Shown here: one piece after another, positions 19,905-31,668 of the stretch
Layout: each line of letters opens with the position of its first letter
Numbering within the stretch: the stretch's first letter is position 1
NCBI GenBank assembly: GCA_003210285.1
Contig: QCVS01000006.1
Span: 26,303-90,302 of the forward strand
DNA length: 64,000 nucleotides
Source of the DNA: Prochlorococcus sp. AG-686-J21
Lineage (GTDB): Bacteria; Cyanobacteriota; Cyanobacteriia; PCC-6307; Cyanobiaceae
Direction of reading: 5' to 3'
Program-made: the position numbers and the translations under genes
The notes under the pieces: model-generated
Seen by the model: only the letters and a program-made list of their open reading frames with translations
Told to the model about the DNA's origin: nothing
Database searches by the model: none

Positions 19905-21065
19905 ATGGATAGAGATAAATTGTTAAAAAAAATTGATTCATTCAATGATGAACTTATTAATGTTAGAAGACATATTCATGCTCATCCAGAATTAAGTGGC
20001 TTAGAAAATCAAACTGCAATTTTAATAAGTGGTTATTTAAAAAATATTGGTGGGAGAGTCACAGAATCTGTTGGCAGAACAGGGATTGTGGCTGATTTTG
20101 GACCAAAAGATAAAGGTTTTGTAGGTTTGAGAGTTGATATGGATGCTCTTCCCATATACGAGAATACTAATTTAAGTTTTTCTTCAAAAATTGATGGAGT
20201 CATGCATGCTTGCGGGCATGATTTACATACATGTATTGGTTTGGGTGTAGCAAAAATTATTAAGGATTTAAACCTTAAATTTGGGACTAGAATAATTTTT
20301 CAACCTGCTGAAGAAATTGCTAGTGGTGCTAAGTGGATGATTGATGATGGCGCAACTAATGGGTTAAAACAAATTTTGGGAGTGCATGTTTTCCCTGATT
20401 TATTGGTAGGGACTATTGGGATTAAGGAAGGAAGTTTAACAGCAGCGGCAGGGGAACTTTCAGTTGAGATCTTTGGCAAATCAGGTCATGGTGCGAGACC
20501 TCATGAGGGTGTTGATGCTATATGGGCCGCATCCAAAGTGATTTCTGGTATTCAAGAAGCAATAACAAGAAAATTAGACCCACTAGATCCTGTAGTCATT
20601 ACCTTTGGGAAAATAAATGGGGGGAATGCATATAATATTTTGTCCGAAAAGGTTAATTTAACAGGAACTATTAGATGTACAAACTTGCAATTATTTAGGG
20701 ATATGGGGGATTGGCTTGATTTTAATATTTCTTCTATTGCAAAAAGTTGTGGAGCTGAAGCTAAAGTAAAATTTAGAGAGATTGTTCCACCTGTAAATAA
20801 TGATTTTGAAATAAATAAAGTTTTAAGGGATTCTTCAATTGGTATATTAGGTCATCAAAATGTTATTGAATTGCAAAAACCATCATTAGGTGCTGAAGAT
20901 TTTGCTGAGTTTTTAAATGAAGTTCCTGGAGCAATGTTTAGGCTTGGTGTTTCTGGGAAAAAAGGATGTGCTCCACTACATAGTTCAGAATTTGATCCAG
21001 ATGAAAGAGCTATTTGTGTAGGGATTAAAGTAATAACTGAATCCATAGTAAAATTAAATAATTAA
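19905..21065 (+). CDS. M20-family amidohydrolase (amino acid amide/IAA-amino acid hydrolase-like)
   Basis: Metal-dependent amidohydrolase of 386 aa. Metal-site motifs visible are VGLRVDMDALPIYE, HACGHDLHT near residue 100, QPAEEIASGAKWMIDDG and a C-terminal SLGAEDFAEFL with a final HSSEFDPDE. A dimerisation domain with GKSGHGARPHEGVDAI sits in the middle. The family splits N-acyl amino acids such as hippurate or IAA conjugates; the substrate here is unknown. It starts 3 bp after the TPR gene. Confidence 0.92.
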   Translation: MDRDKLLKKIDSFNDELINVRRHIHAHPELSGLENQTAILISGYLKNIGGRVTESVGRTGIVADFGPKDKGFVGLRVDMDALPIYENTNLSFSSKIDGVMHACGHDLHTCIGLGVAKIIKDLNLKFGTRIIFQPAEEIASGAKWMIDDGATNGLKQILGVHVFPDLLVGTIGIKEGSLTAAAGELSVEIFGKSGHGARPHEGVDAIWAASKVISGIQEAITRKLDPLDPVVITFGKINGGNAYNILSEKVNLTGTIRCTNLQLFRDMGDWLDFNISSIAKSCGAEAKVKFREIVPPVNNDFEINKVLRDSSIGILGHQNVIELQKPSLGAEDFAEFLNEVPGAMFRLGVSGKKGCAPLHSSEFDPDERAICVGIKVITESIVKLNN

Positions 21066-21083
21066 TTTGGTAAAATTATATAC

Positions 21084-21299
21084 ATGAAATTTGAAAAAGG
21101 TTATATCTTTTCACTTGTTGCACCTTTAATGATTTTGTTATCAATAATAGGATTTATCTCAAGGGAAGATAGTAAGAAGATCTTTTATGTGCCTATTGGT
21201 TTGATGGGGGTCTTTATAATTTTGGAGAAAGAATTGAGCAGAGGTATAAAGAGAAAAAATTTTTTAACTAAAATAAAATCTTATAGACAAACCAAATAA
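21084..21299 (+). CDS. Small membrane protein of unknown function
   Basis: A 71 aa protein with two hydrophobic segments (about residues 8-24 and 34-48, ending PIGLMGVFIILEKEL) and a strongly basic C-terminal tail (RGIKRKNFLTKIKSYRQTK). It lies 18 bp after the amidohydrolase and before the thiC riboswitch. I do not recognise it. Length, composition and spacing fit a real gene. Confidence 0.7.
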   Translation: MKFEKGYIFSLVAPLMILLSIIGFISREDSKKIFYVPIGLMGVFIILEKELSRGIKRKNFLTKIKSYRQTK

Positions 21300-21365
21300 A
21301 AATATTTTCTATATTTTTAAGTAATAATAGATGACTATCTTTTTAAAAAGAGCTATTTTTAATAA

Positions 21366-21446
21366 AAGCTAGGGGTGCTAAGTGAATGACTTAGCTGAGA
21401 TCATACCCTTCGAACCTGGAACAGTTAAAACTGACGAAGGAAAGTT
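21366..21446 (+). promoter_or_regulatory. TPP riboswitch (THI element) of thiC
   Basis: The leader contains the conserved aptamer segments of the thiamine pyrophosphate riboswitch: AGGGGTGC at 21371-21378, a P3 helix CTAAGT/ACTTAG, GCTGAGAT, ACCCTTCGAACCTGG and a final CGAAGGAA (21435-21442). The thiC ATG follows about 50 bases later. TPP binding would lower thiC expression, probably by masking translation start or by early termination. An in-frame reading frame through this region is a by-product of the RNA and I do not annotate it. Confidence 0.93.
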
Positions 21447-21481
21447 TCAACTTGATCGAACTCTAGTAATAAACAATTTAA

Positions 21482-22864
<1,383 letters not shown>

Positions 22865-22871
22865 TTTAAGT

Positions 22872-24878
22872 TTATAAAATTTCTTTAGTCTTATTTACTA
22901 CATTTTCAACTGTAAATCCAAAACTAGTCATACATTTTCCACCAGGAGCTGATGCTCCAAATCTATCCATAGTAATACAAATTCCATCTAGTCCAGTGTA
23001 TTTATGCCATCCGAATGAATGTGCGGCTTCAACTACAACTCTTTTTTTGATATTACTAGGTAAAATACTTTCTTTATAAGAAGCTTCTTGCTCTTCGAAT
23101 AGCTCTACGCATGGCATAGAAATAACTCTTGTCTTTTTGCCTAATTTTGTGATCTCTTTACTTGCTTCAATGCAAAGGTTTAGTTCACTACCAGTACCGA
23201 TAAATATTACATCAGGAGTTCCCTCACAATCGGAAACCACGTATCCACCTAATGCAACTTTGTCAATAGAGGTATTCTCTTGATTCGGCATAGCTTGTCT
23301 ACTTAGGCAAAGAGCAGAAGGCCTTTTTCTGTTTTTAATAGCAAGCTTATATGCCCCACTTGTTTCATTGCCATCTCCTGGCCTAAAAACGAGCATATTT
23401 GGCATTGCTCTAAGTGAAGGGATAGTCTCAACAGGTTGATGTGTTGGACCATCTTCTCCTACACCAATTGAATCATGAGTTAGTACATAAATAACTCCCA
23501 GTTCACTGAGAGCAGATAGTCTCATTGAACCCCTCATATAGTCTGCGAAAACTAGAAATGTTCCTCCATAAGGTATGAGTCCACTGTCGTGATAGACAAT
23601 TCCATTGAGTATTGCTGCCATGGCATGCTCTCTAACACCAAAATGCAAATATCTCTTTTCGGGAGAATCTGCCTGAAATGATCCTGTTTCTCCTTTTATA
23701 TCTGTGTAATTAGAATGAGTTAAATCTGCAGATCCTCCAATTAGTTCAGGAAGATTAGGCCCAAGAGCTCCTAGACATATCTGAGAATGTTTTCTTGTTG
23801 CTAGACCCTTATCATCTGGTGTATATGAAGGCAGGTCTGAATCCCAATTCTCAGGTAATTCACCTTGGATCATTCTTTTTAATTCTGCGCCTTCAGAAGG
23901 ATATGTATTTTGATATCCTTGAAATTTTAAATTCCATTCTTTTTCAGAGTCTTCACCTATAGCAATAGCTTGTCTAAATTGCGAATATACCTCTTCTGGT
24001 ATTTCAAAAGGAGGATATTCCCAATTTAAAAACTCTCTTGTCAAAGAAGCTTCTTCTTCTCCTACTGCAGCTCCATGAATTCCTGCAGTATCTGACTTGT
24101 TTGGTGACCCATAACCTATTATTGTAGAAATTTTGATTAGAGAAGGTTTATCCTTCACAGATTTCGCATTCTCAATTGCTTTGGTAATTCCTTTTACATC
24201 ATGATTACCATCTTCAACATGTTGCACATGCCATCCATAAGCTTCGTATCTTTTTAAAACATCTTCTGTAAATGAAACATCCGTACGTCCATCAATTGTG
24301 ATTTGATTATCATCATATAGAGCTATTAATTTTCCAAGCTTAAGATGGCCAGCAAGTGAACAAGCTTCAGACGCAATCCCCTCTTGATTACAACCGTCTC
24401 CCATAATTACATAAGTATAATGATCAACAATTTCACAATCCTTTTTATTGAATTTAGCTGCTAAGTGTGCTTCTGCAATTGCTAAACCAACGGCGTTAGA
24501 AATACCTGCTCCTAATGGACCTGCTGTTACTTCAACTCCCTCAGTCTCAAATGTTTCTGGGTGACCAGGTGTTTTAGACCCCCATTGTCTAAATTCTTTA
24601 ATATCTTCGATGGTAACTGATTTATATCCAGTCAGATGCAAAAGAGAATATAACAACATACACCCGTGTCCCGCTGATAATACAAAGCGATCTCTATTAA
24701 ACCACTTAGGATTATTGGGATTGTGATTGAGAATATTGTGCCATAATGCATAACCCATAGGAGCGCAACCCATAGGTAAGCCAGGATGCCCGCTATTAGA
24801 TTTATTTACTGCATCTACAGCAAGCATTCTTATACTATTAACACACAGTGATTCTAACGAAACAGATGCAGCGACCAT
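22872..24878 (-). CDS. tktA: Transketolase
   Basis: Thiamine-diphosphate enzyme of the Calvin and oxidative pentose phosphate cycles; here it serves carbon fixation. The 668 aa protein has the N-terminal [17 protein letters not shown], the ThDP motif GDGCNQEG through NNQITIDG-like DDNQITIDG, and the middle domain with GVREHAM and [18 protein letters not shown]. All catalytic His positions expected in these blocks are present. It sits convergent to thiC with 7 bp between stops; the two are linked by thiamine biochemistry though transcribed towards each other. Confidence 0.98.
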   Translation of the reverse strand: MVAASVSLESLCVNSIRMLAVDAVNKSNSGHPGLPMGCAPMGYALWHNILNHNPNNPKWFNRDRFVLSAGHGCMLLYSLLHLTGYKSVTIEDIKEFRQWGSKTPGHPETFETEGVEVTAGPLGAGISNAVGLAIAEAHLAAKFNKKDCEIVDHYTYVIMGDGCNQEGIASEACSLAGHLKLGKLIALYDDNQITIDGRTDVSFTEDVLKRYEAYGWHVQHVEDGNHDVKGITKAIENAKSVKDKPSLIKISTIIGYGSPNKSDTAGIHGAAVGEEEASLTREFLNWEYPPFEIPEEVYSQFRQAIAIGEDSEKEWNLKFQGYQNTYPSEGAELKRMIQGELPENWDSDLPSYTPDDKGLATRKHSQICLGALGPNLPELIGGSADLTHSNYTDIKGETGSFQADSPEKRYLHFGVREHAMAAILNGIVYHDSGLIPYGGTFLVFADYMRGSMRLSALSELGVIYVLTHDSIGVGEDGPTHQPVETIPSLRAMPNMLVFRPGDGNETSGAYKLAIKNRKRPSALCLSRQAMPNQENTSIDKVALGGYVVSDCEGTPDVIFIGTGSELNLCIEASKEITKLGKKTRVISMPCVELFEEQEASYKESILPSNIKKRVVVEAAHSFGWHKYTGLDGICITMDRFGASAPGGKCMTSFGFTVENVVNKTKEIL

Positions 24879-24920
24879 TGTTTTAAATAAGGTAATTTGG
24901 GAATACAGAGTTGGTTTTCA

Positions 24921-26165
24921 TCAATCAAGTTTGCTAAAAGCTAGACAAACATTATGACCACCAAAGCCGAATGAATTAGAAAGAGCAACTCTTATTTGAG
25001 CATCTCTAGCATTATTTGGTACATAATCAAGATCACAATCTGGATCAGGATTAACGTAATTTATTGTAGGAGGGACAAAATTATGTGTCAAAGAAAGAAT
25101 ACAAGCTACAGCTTCTATACCTCCTGAACCCCCTAAGAGATGACCAGTCATCGACTTAGTAGAGCTTACAGGAATGAGGTAAGATCTGTCTTTAAATATG
25201 GATTTAATTGCAGAAGTTTCATTTTTGTCATTTGCTGCAGTGCTAGTTCCATGAGCATTTATGTAATCAACTTGATCAAGATTAATCGAACCATCCTCAA
25301 TGGCTAGCTTGATTGCGGCTGCTCCTCCAGTCCCTCCTGGAGAAGGCGAAGTGATGTGATGAGCATCACAAGTTGATCCATAACCAATGATTTCAGCATA
25401 AATTTTTGCACCTCTTTTTTTTGCATTTTCAAAAGTTTCCAGGACAAGAATCCCAGATCCCTCTCCAATTACAAAGCCATCCCTCTCAGCATCAAAAGGT
25501 CTACTTGCAGTTTGAGGACTGTCATTTCTAAAAGAAAGTGCTTTAGCGCTTGCAAAACCTGCTACTCCAAGAGGAGTTATACTTGCTTCTGCTCCTCCAC
25601 AAATCATCGCATCTGCTTTCCCCAGTTGTAATAATCTAAAAGAGTCTCCAATAGCATTTGAGCCAGCAGCGCAGGCAGTGGATACAGCAGAGCTTGGACC
25701 TTTTGCTCCCAAAGCAATAGCAGCAAGTCCTGTTGCCATATTTGGGATCATCATTGGAACTGTAAATGGGCTTACTCTTTTTGGGCCTTTATGACTCAAT
25801 ATTTGAGCTTGGCTTTCCATTGTAAGTAAGCCTCCAACACCAGAGCCAATAATTACTCCAATTCTTGATTCATTGGCTTCAGTTATTTTAAGTCCAGAAT
25901 CTTTGAAAGCTTGCTTTGCAGCTATTACTCCAAATTGAGAAAATCGATCCCATCTTTTAGATTCTTTAGGTTCAATAAAATTTTCGGATTGAAGATTTTT
26001 AACTTCTGCTGCAAACTTACAGGGATGTTGTTCAGGATTAAAGAGAGTAATATCTGAAACTCCATTTACCCCCTTTTGTAGGCCGAGTAAATATTCATCA
26101 ATGTTGTTACCAATTGGAGTTACTGCCCCTATACCGGTAATAACTACTCGATGGAAATTTGGCAT
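24921..26165 (-). CDS. fabF: 3-oxoacyl-ACP synthase II
   Basis: Condensing enzyme that elongates acyl-ACP in fatty acid synthesis. The 414 aa protein shows the thiolase fold active-site Cys165 in VSTACAAGSNAIGD, with catalytic His residues in INAHGTSTAANDKNE and STKSMTGHLLGGSG. It is complete, with FGFGGHN near the C-terminus. acpP lies 6 bp upstream on the same strand, the usual acpP-fabF operon. Confidence 0.98.
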   Translation of the reverse strand: MPNFHRVVITGIGAVTPIGNNIDEYLLGLQKGVNGVSDITLFNPEQHPCKFAAEVKNLQSENFIEPKESKRWDRFSQFGVIAAKQAFKDSGLKITEANESRIGVIIGSGVGGLLTMESQAQILSHKGPKRVSPFTVPMMIPNMATGLAAIALGAKGPSSAVSTACAAGSNAIGDSFRLLQLGKADAMICGGAEASITPLGVAGFASAKALSFRNDSPQTASRPFDAERDGFVIGEGSGILVLETFENAKKRGAKIYAEIIGYGSTCDAHHITSPSPGGTGGAAAIKLAIEDGSINLDQVDYINAHGTSTAANDKNETSAIKSIFKDRSYLIPVSSTKSMTGHLLGGSGGIEAVACILSLTHNFVPPTINYVNPDPDCDLDYVPNNARDAQIRVALSNSFGFGGHNVCLAFSKLD

Positions 26166-26171
26166 CCTTAA

Positions 26172-26414
26172 TTAACCCTTTTTCCCTTCGATGAATTTAA
26201 CAGCATCTCCTACTGTTGCAATACCTTCAGCTGCTTCATCAGGTATCTCGATATCAAATGCTTCTTCAAGCGCCATTACTAGCTCTACGGTGTCAAGCGA
26301 GTCTGCACCTAAATCATTTTGAAAGTTTGAATCGGATTTCACTTCGGCTGATTCAACACTTAGTTGCTCAGAAACAATAGAGCAAACTTTTTGAAGGATT
26401 TCTTCTTGTGACAT
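26172..26414 (-). CDS. acpP: Acyl carrier protein
   Basis: Carries acyl chains on a 4'-phosphopantetheine arm during fatty acid synthesis. The 80 aa acidic protein has the modification site [14 protein letters not shown] with Ser39. First gene of the acpP-fabF pair. It is divergent from psaC, with 134 bp between the two starts, where both promoters must sit. Confidence 0.98.
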   Translation of the reverse strand: MSQEEILQKVCSIVSEQLSVESAEVKSDSNFQNDLGADSLDTVELVMALEEAFDIEIPDEAAEGIATVGDAVKFIEGKKG

Positions 26415-26494
26415 AGTTTATGGAATTTACTAATTATCTATTTGATTTTATGCCCTAGAGTTAACAAGAGTGAAGCATATCTTAATTTTTTTAA

Positions 26495-26794
<300 letters not shown>

Positions 26795-26853
26795 TTTTTT
26801 ATAGTGCAGTTTAAAGAGAGTCCATGTTTTATTAAATACTTAATTTTGTTCAA

Positions 26854-26859
26854 TATAAT
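26854..26859 (+). promoter_or_regulatory. Probable -10 element of glmS
   Basis: TATAAT 18 bases before the glmS ATG at 26877. Transcription would start near 26866, so the glmS leader would be only about 11 bases. That leaves no room for a glmS-type ribozyme. Confidence 0.45.
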
Positions 26860-26876
26860 TGAAGAAAATTATTTAT

Positions 26877-28772
26877 ATGTGCGGAATTGTTGCTGTTACA
26901 GGTTATAAAAAAGCATTACCATTACTTATTAATGGTTTGGATAAGCTTGAATATAGAGGATATGATTCTGCAGGTATTGCCATTATAAACTCTGAAACAA
27001 AGAGTTTATTTTGTAATAAAGCAGAAGGAAAACTAAATAAATTAAAAAATAAATTACAAAATACCGATATACCTGGAACTGTGGGAATAGGTCATACACG
27101 TTGGGCTACTCACGGTAAACCAGAGGTTAAAAATGCACATCCCCATATTGATAGTTCAGGAGAAGTTGCAGTTGTCCAAAATGGAATTATTGAAAATTAT
27201 CAGGAATTAAAAATTAAATTACAAAAAGAAGGAATTGTTTTCAATTCTGATACTGATACTGAAGTCATACCTCATCTAATACAAAAAGAATTATTTGCTT
27301 TAAGTCAACTAAAGCTTGAAAATAATGGTTCAACTTTATTGGTAGCAGTAAGAAATGTAATATCCGATTTAGAAGGATCATATGCACTAGCAGTAATATG
27401 GTCTGGTGCTCCTGACGCATTAGTTGTTGCTAGGAAGCAGGCACCTTTAATAATCGGTTTAGGGGAAGGAGAATTTATATGCGCAAGTGATACGCCAGCA
27501 ATAGTCAACTTTACAAAAATTATTTTGCCTTTGGAGGATGAGGAAATAGCTCTTTTAACTCCTTTAGGAATAGAAATTTATGATTCAAATAACGAGAGAC
27601 AATATCGCAATCCAATTTCTTTACAAATTGCAGAACAAGTAAGTGATAAAAAAAATTTTAAACACTACATGTTAAAGGAAATCTATGATCAACCTGATAT
27701 TGCTAAATATTGGTTAGAAAAATATTTAATTAAAGATTTAAATACGGATCAATTTCAAATTAATTACTCCTTTGAGACAGAGTTTTTTAACTCTATTGAA
27801 AGAATAGAAATCGTTGCTTGTGGGACAAGTAAACATGCTGCAATGGTGGGAAAATTTTTATTAGAACAATTCTCAGGTATACCAACAAATGTTTTTTATG
27901 CTAGTGAATTTAGATACTCCCCACCGCCATTACTTCCTAATACCTTAACAATCGGAGTGACTCAGTCTGGAGAAACTGCCGATACTATCGCGGCTATAAA
28001 TATGGAAATTAAAAGGAGATCTTCAATAGAGGATATAAATTTTAAACCAAATTTAATTGCTATTACGAATAGAATTGAAAGCTCAATTGGTAGGCTAATC
28101 CCAAATGTTATTAATATTAGTGCTGGAATTGAAATTGGTGTTGCTGCTACAAAAACTTTCTTTGCTCAACTTCTTTCTTTTTATGGATTAGCTATAAAAT
28201 TTTCTCAAATTAAAGGTAGTCAAAGTAATGAAAATATTAATCAATTAATTTCAGAATTAACTAAATTACCGGCATTAGTTGAAGAACTTTTAGAAAAACA
28301 TAATGAATCTTCTGAAAAACTTGCACATGATTTTTTTAATATTAAAGACGTTATTTTTTTGGGTAGAGGTATAAATTATCCCATTGCGCTTGAGGGAGCT
28401 CTAAAGTTGAAGGAAATTAGTTATATTCATGCTGCAGGTTATCCTGCTGGGGAAATGAAGCATGGGCCAATAGCTTTATTAGATAAAAAAGTACCTGTAA
28501 TTTCAATAGCTACTCCAGGAGAAGTATTTGATAAGGTAATTAGTAATGCTCAAGAAGCAAAAGCGAGAGACGCTTATTTAATTGGTGTTGCCCCTCAATG
28601 TAATGGGACTGAAATATTTGATTATTTAATGACCATACCTTCAACAAATGAATGGATTTCACCTCTGCTTGCAATTATCCCTCTTCAATTATTGAGTTAT
28701 CATATTGCTGCTCATAGAGGTCTTGATGTTGATCAGCCAAGGAATCTAGCTAAAAGCGTAACAGTAGAGTAA
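26877..28772 (+). CDS. glmS: Glucosamine-6-phosphate synthase
   Basis: Makes glucosamine-6-phosphate from fructose-6-phosphate and glutamine, feeding cell wall and lipid A synthesis. The glutaminase domain starts MCGIVAVTG: the ATG at 26877 puts the nucleophile Cys directly after the start Met, as required, so the TTG at 26859 is rejected. Two SIS isomerase domains follow (CGTSKHAAMVGK; GRGINYPIALEGALKLKE). The C-terminal PRNLAKSVTVE is typical. 631 aa. Confidence 0.97.
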   Translation: MCGIVAVTGYKKALPLLINGLDKLEYRGYDSAGIAIINSETKSLFCNKAEGKLNKLKNKLQNTDIPGTVGIGHTRWATHGKPEVKNAHPHIDSSGEVAVVQNGIIENYQELKIKLQKEGIVFNSDTDTEVIPHLIQKELFALSQLKLENNGSTLLVAVRNVISDLEGSYALAVIWSGAPDALVVARKQAPLIIGLGEGEFICASDTPAIVNFTKIILPLEDEEIALLTPLGIEIYDSNNERQYRNPISLQIAEQVSDKKNFKHYMLKEIYDQPDIAKYWLEKYLIKDLNTDQFQINYSFETEFFNSIERIEIVACGTSKHAAMVGKFLLEQFSGIPTNVFYASEFRYSPPPLLPNTLTIGVTQSGETADTIAAINMEIKRRSSIEDINFKPNLIAITNRIESSIGRLIPNVINISAGIEIGVAATKTFFAQLLSFYGLAIKFSQIKGSQSNENINQLISELTKLPALVEELLEKHNESSEKLAHDFFNIKDVIFLGRGINYPIALEGALKLKEISYIHAAGYPAGEMKHGPIALLDKKVPVISIATPGEVFDKVISNAQEAKARDAYLIGVAPQCNGTEIFDYLMTIPSTNEWISPLLAIIPLQLLSYHIAAHRGLDVDQPRNLAKSVTVE

Positions 28773-28791
28773 AAATTTTAAAAAAGTGAAT

Positions 28792-29331
28792 TTACAGCTC
28801 CAACAAACCTGAAGGAGGATTAAGTACTATAAATTGTTTTTTAATATCTACTACTGGAACAATTTCATTAACGAATGGGATAAGAACTTCCTTTTTGTTT
28901 TTCAGAAGTTGAATCACAAGTAAATTATTTTTCTCGTTCGCTAAGTTAATAACTTTTCCAATTGTATGTAATTGGTTATTTTCTAAAATTTTGACTTTTA
29001 AATTCACTAGTTCGGTTAAGTGAAATTCTCCCTTATTCATTTTTGGAATTGCATCAACTTTAACGAGGATTTTATTTCCCTTTAAGTTTTCTGCTTGATT
29101 TCTATTGTTTACCCCTTTAAATGTAATTATGAATATCTCTTTACCTGGTTTTTTAAACCCATGCGCAAGTTCAAATTCTCTAGGAGTCTCGTTTTCTTTT
29201 TGTATCCATCTTTTACCAGGTTCCGTAAATCTTTCTTCAAAATCACTAAGAGACTTAACCTTGATTTTTCCATTAATGCCTTGAGGAGATGTTATTAAGC
29301 CAACAACTAACCATTCATCATGATTTATCAT
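28792..29331 (-). CDS. rimM: Ribosome maturation factor RimM
   Basis: Assists maturation of the 3' domain of 16S rRNA and binds S19. The 179 aa protein has the N-terminal RimM domain ([22 protein letters not shown]) and a C-terminal PRC-barrel domain with [11 protein letters not shown] and [13 protein letters not shown]. Length is normal. It is convergent to glmS with 19 bp between stops and divergent from ndhS. Confidence 0.94.
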   Translation of the reverse strand: MINHDEWLVVGLITSPQGINGKIKVKSLSDFEERFTEPGKRWIQKENETPREFELAHGFKKPGKEIFIITFKGVNNRNQAENLKGNKILVKVDAIPKMNKGEFHLTELVNLKVKILENNQLHTIGKVINLANEKNNLLVIQLLKNKKEVLIPFVNEIVPVVDIKKQFIVLNPPSGLLEL

Positions 29332-29353
29332 AGTATGTATGTAAATTATTTCT

Positions 29354-29539
29354 ATGGAATTTTCGAATAAACCAATACTACCCGGTTCTATAGTAGTAGT
29401 TAAAGATCTTAATTCTATTTATAGAGGTTACAGAGGATTTGTACAAAGAGTAACTAATAAAACAGCAGCTGTTCTTTTTGAGGGAGGCAATTGGGACAAG
29501 CTAGTAACATTTCAATTAAATAATTTGGAAATTGTTTAA
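29354..29539 (+). CDS. ndhS: NAD(P)H dehydrogenase (NDH-1) subunit NdhS
   Basis: A 61 aa protein with an SH3-like fold (former DUF3252). The block [26 protein letters not shown] is nearly the family consensus. NdhS is the subunit of cyanobacterial and chloroplast NDH-1 that forms the ferredoxin docking site for cyclic electron flow. Gene is short but complete, and lies between rimM and rnc with only 4 bp to the rnc stop. Confidence 0.92.
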   Translation: MEFSNKPILPGSIVVVKDLNSIYRGYRGFVQRVTNKTAAVLFEGGNWDKLVTFQLNNLEIV

Positions 29540-29543
29540 ATAT

Positions 29544-30293
29544 TTAACTTTTCTTTCTCTGGAAAATCTTTTCTATCAGAATACTCGCAGCATTTTTTTC
29601 GGCCTTTTTATGAGAATGCCCAAAACTGCTAGCTTTTTTTGATCCATTTATATATATTTCACAAGAGAATCTTTTTGGGTCTCCATGATTTTTAGATACT
29701 TCATATACTTTATAAGTAGGTAAATTAAATCTTTGACTTTGACACCATTCTTGTAATGCTGACTTGGCATTATATTTATGTGGTGCTTCTAAATATAATT
29801 CGGCATCTTTTTTCCAAAAATTATCTAACCATAAATTGACTTCATATATTGAATTAAAACACTTATATATTGCGCCAATTAATGCTTCACTAGTTTCAGC
29901 AATTATAGTATCTTTTGAATTCTCATCACCCATTGCTTTGGGCCCTTTTATTATTACTTTTTCTATAAATATTTTTTTACCTAATTCAGTTAACCATTCA
30001 TCACTTACTATTTGAGATCTAAGTTCTGATCTATTACCCACATTCATATCGTTATATGTTCTCTCTATAAAATCTGATGCTGACAATCTGAGAACAGCAT
30101 CTCCAAAGAATTCTAATTTTTCATAATTAACTATCTTGTTTGCTGAGGAGTGTGTTAATGCTTCATTGAAAGTATGAAGTATTAATTTATCTTTTTGGTT
30201 GATAATTTCAATAAATCTTTTTGAGTTTATATCAAGCGAATTTAAAAACTTAATAATTTGTTCAATTCTTTTGTCATCAATTAAGTAATCCAT
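29544..30293 (-). CDS. rnc: Ribonuclease III
   Basis: Endonuclease for double-stranded RNA, acting on rRNA precursors and some mRNAs. The 249 aa protein has the catalytic signature EKLEFFGDAVLRLSASDFI, which holds the metal-binding Glu and Asp, then a second set of acidic residues in AETSEALIGAIY, and a C-terminal dsRNA-binding domain (about 165-245; KSALQEWCQ and SFGHSHKKAEKNAASILIE). It directly follows the RNase P RNA on the same strand. Confidence 0.96.
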   Translation of the reverse strand: MDYLIDDKRIEQIIKFLNSLDINSKRFIEIINQKDKLILHTFNEALTHSSANKIVNYEKLEFFGDAVLRLSASDFIERTYNDMNVGNRSELRSQIVSDEWLTELGKKIFIEKVIIKGPKAMGDENSKDTIIAETSEALIGAIYKCFNSIYEVNLWLDNFWKKDAELYLEAPHKYNAKSALQEWCQSQRFNLPTYKVYEVSKNHGDPKRFSCEIYINGSKKASSFGHSHKKAEKNAASILIEKIFQRKKS

Positions 30294-30314
30294 ATAGATT
30301 AAGTTTTTTCATTA

Positions 30315-30692
30315 AGTAGAAAGCAGGTCATAAGCCGGGTTCTGTTCATCTTAATAAGATGGGCAATCATCTATCTAGGACTGGAATTACTCCACAGCCT
30401 CAAGCGGCGCTTACAAATAGATTTTTTAATGGTCATAAATCTACTTAGCCTTGCACCCAACCGGGGTTTACCTAGCCAACACTTCTCAATGTTGCTGGTG
30501 CGCTCTTACCGCACCCTTGCACCCTTACCGTACATAAAGTATTAGGCGGTATGTTTCTGTGGCACTATCCTCACGGTTACCCGCACTGGGAATTACCCAG
30601 CAAGCCTGACCATATGGGAGCCCGGACTTTCCTCAAAAAGGTTTATTTTCAAAACAAAATAAAACATTTTTGCGATTGCCTCTCCTGCTTTC
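30315..30692 (-). ncRNA. rnpB: RNase P RNA
   Basis: Catalytic RNA that trims tRNA 5' leaders. The reverse strand reads GAGGAAAGTCCGGGCTCC near its 5' end (around 30617-30635) and ACAGAACCCGGCTTATGACC near its 3' end, both hallmarks of bacterial RNase P RNA. Terminal 9-base arms GAAAGCAGG (30684-30692) and CCTGCTTTC (30319-30327) are exactly complementary and form helix P1, which fixes the ends to within a few bases. rnc follows on the same strand after about 20 bp. Confidence 0.97.
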
Positions 30693-30699
30693 ATTTAGC

Positions 30700-30705
30700 A
30701 TAATA
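30700..30705 (-). promoter_or_regulatory. Probable -10 element of rnpB
   Basis: TATTAT on the minus strand, seven bases upstream of the first base of helix P1. Distance and sequence fit a sigma-70 -10 box with the RNA starting at about 30692-30693. Confidence 0.55.
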
Positions 30706-30730
30706 CTTATTACCCCAAAAAACATCTCAT

Positions 30731-30804
<74 letters not shown>

Positions 30805-30883
30805 TTTTAGTTGATAAACTATATGTAGTATGCGTGCATATTTGCAACTCTCTAGCTAGCGTGTAATTAGTAATAAAGCTTTT

Positions 30884-31216
30884 ATGGCTAAGCTGCACGA
30901 TATGCGTTTAAAACTCTTAATTCAGCAAGAGCATGAACGTATTTCTAAATCTCAACCAAATGATCTAGATCTTTCTATAGTTCAAGCAAGATGCCTTTGT
31001 TGGCTCTCATTATTAGCAGAAGCTCATGAAGACCAAGCAAATGATGCCGAAAAAAGAGGAGATGCTGAACAAGCAATGGGATGGTTTGCAGACTCAATGA
31101 GATTAAGGGATGTTATTACTTTGGTGACTAGTATTGAAATTCCATTGCCTGATAGTCCAGACTCTCTGGATGAAAATGATGAATTATTTGATGGTCCTAC
31201 AATTATGCCTAAATAA
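30884..31216 (+). CDS. Small acidic protein of unknown function
   Basis: A 110 aa protein, mostly helical by composition: AKLHDMRLKLLIQQEHERIS, then LDLSIVQARCLCWLSLLAEAHEDQANDAEKRGDAEQAMGWFADSMRLRDVI resembling one TPR-like helix pair. The tail is acidic and proline-rich (IPLPDSPDSLDENDELFDG). No known domain. Coding quality is good. It stands alone between tRNA-Arg and a degraded reading frame. Confidence 0.78.
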   Translation: MAKLHDMRLKLLIQQEHERISKSQPNDLDLSIVQARCLCWLSLLAEAHEDQANDAEKRGDAEQAMGWFADSMRLRDVITLVTSIEIPLPDSPDSLDENDELFDGPTIMPK

Positions 31217-31351
31217 CGCAATAGTATGATCTAACTTAATTCACTTTTTTGAAAGAAGAACCATATCAATGCCGTGATTGATAGAAATTTTATAAAGAGC
31301 ATGATCGTTTAATTTCAAGATTTCCTAATTTTAAACAACAATAGTAATTAA

Positions 31352-31668
31352 ACTGGACCCTTATCTAATCTTTTAGAACTCTGCGTACCAAAGTTAGTGA
31401 AGAATTACAAAATCAATTATCTGATAAAGATAATAAAGACAAATCTGTTAAAAATAATCAACAAATTTTTGATATAAAGATTACAGATACAATAGAAAAA
31501 CTTGAAAATGTAAATTCTTATTCAAACTCTATTGAAGCTTTAATTGAGAGGATTTTTAATATTAAACTTTCTAAAAATATGACAGTTAAATTTCAAGAAA
31601 TTTCTGAATATTTAGCTCCCAAGTCACTAAAAATCTATATATCAATACTGAATAATAAATTTAACTAG
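31352..31668 (+). pseudogene. Start-less, probably frameshifted protein-coding remnant
   Basis: The 444 bp between the small unknown gene and glgP are not empty. A frame runs open for 96 codons from 31381 to the TAG at 31666-31668, coding for a lysine/asparagine-rich helical sequence (EELQNQLSDKDNKDK, IEALIERIFNIKL, ISEYLAPKSLKIYISIL). It has no ATG, GTG or TTG before codon 67. A second frame just upstream (31352-31399) reads PLSNLLELCVPKLV and joins it after a -1 shift to give a smooth KLVEELQNQL. This looks like a gene broken by an indel, or a sequencing error. Its stop overlaps glgP by 8 bp on the opposite strand. The first 130 bp after 31216 show nothing. Confidence 0.45.

Noticed and set aside
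26859..26876. TTG start for GlmS giving six more residues
   Set aside because: GlmS needs Cys directly after the start Met; the ATG at 26877 gives this.
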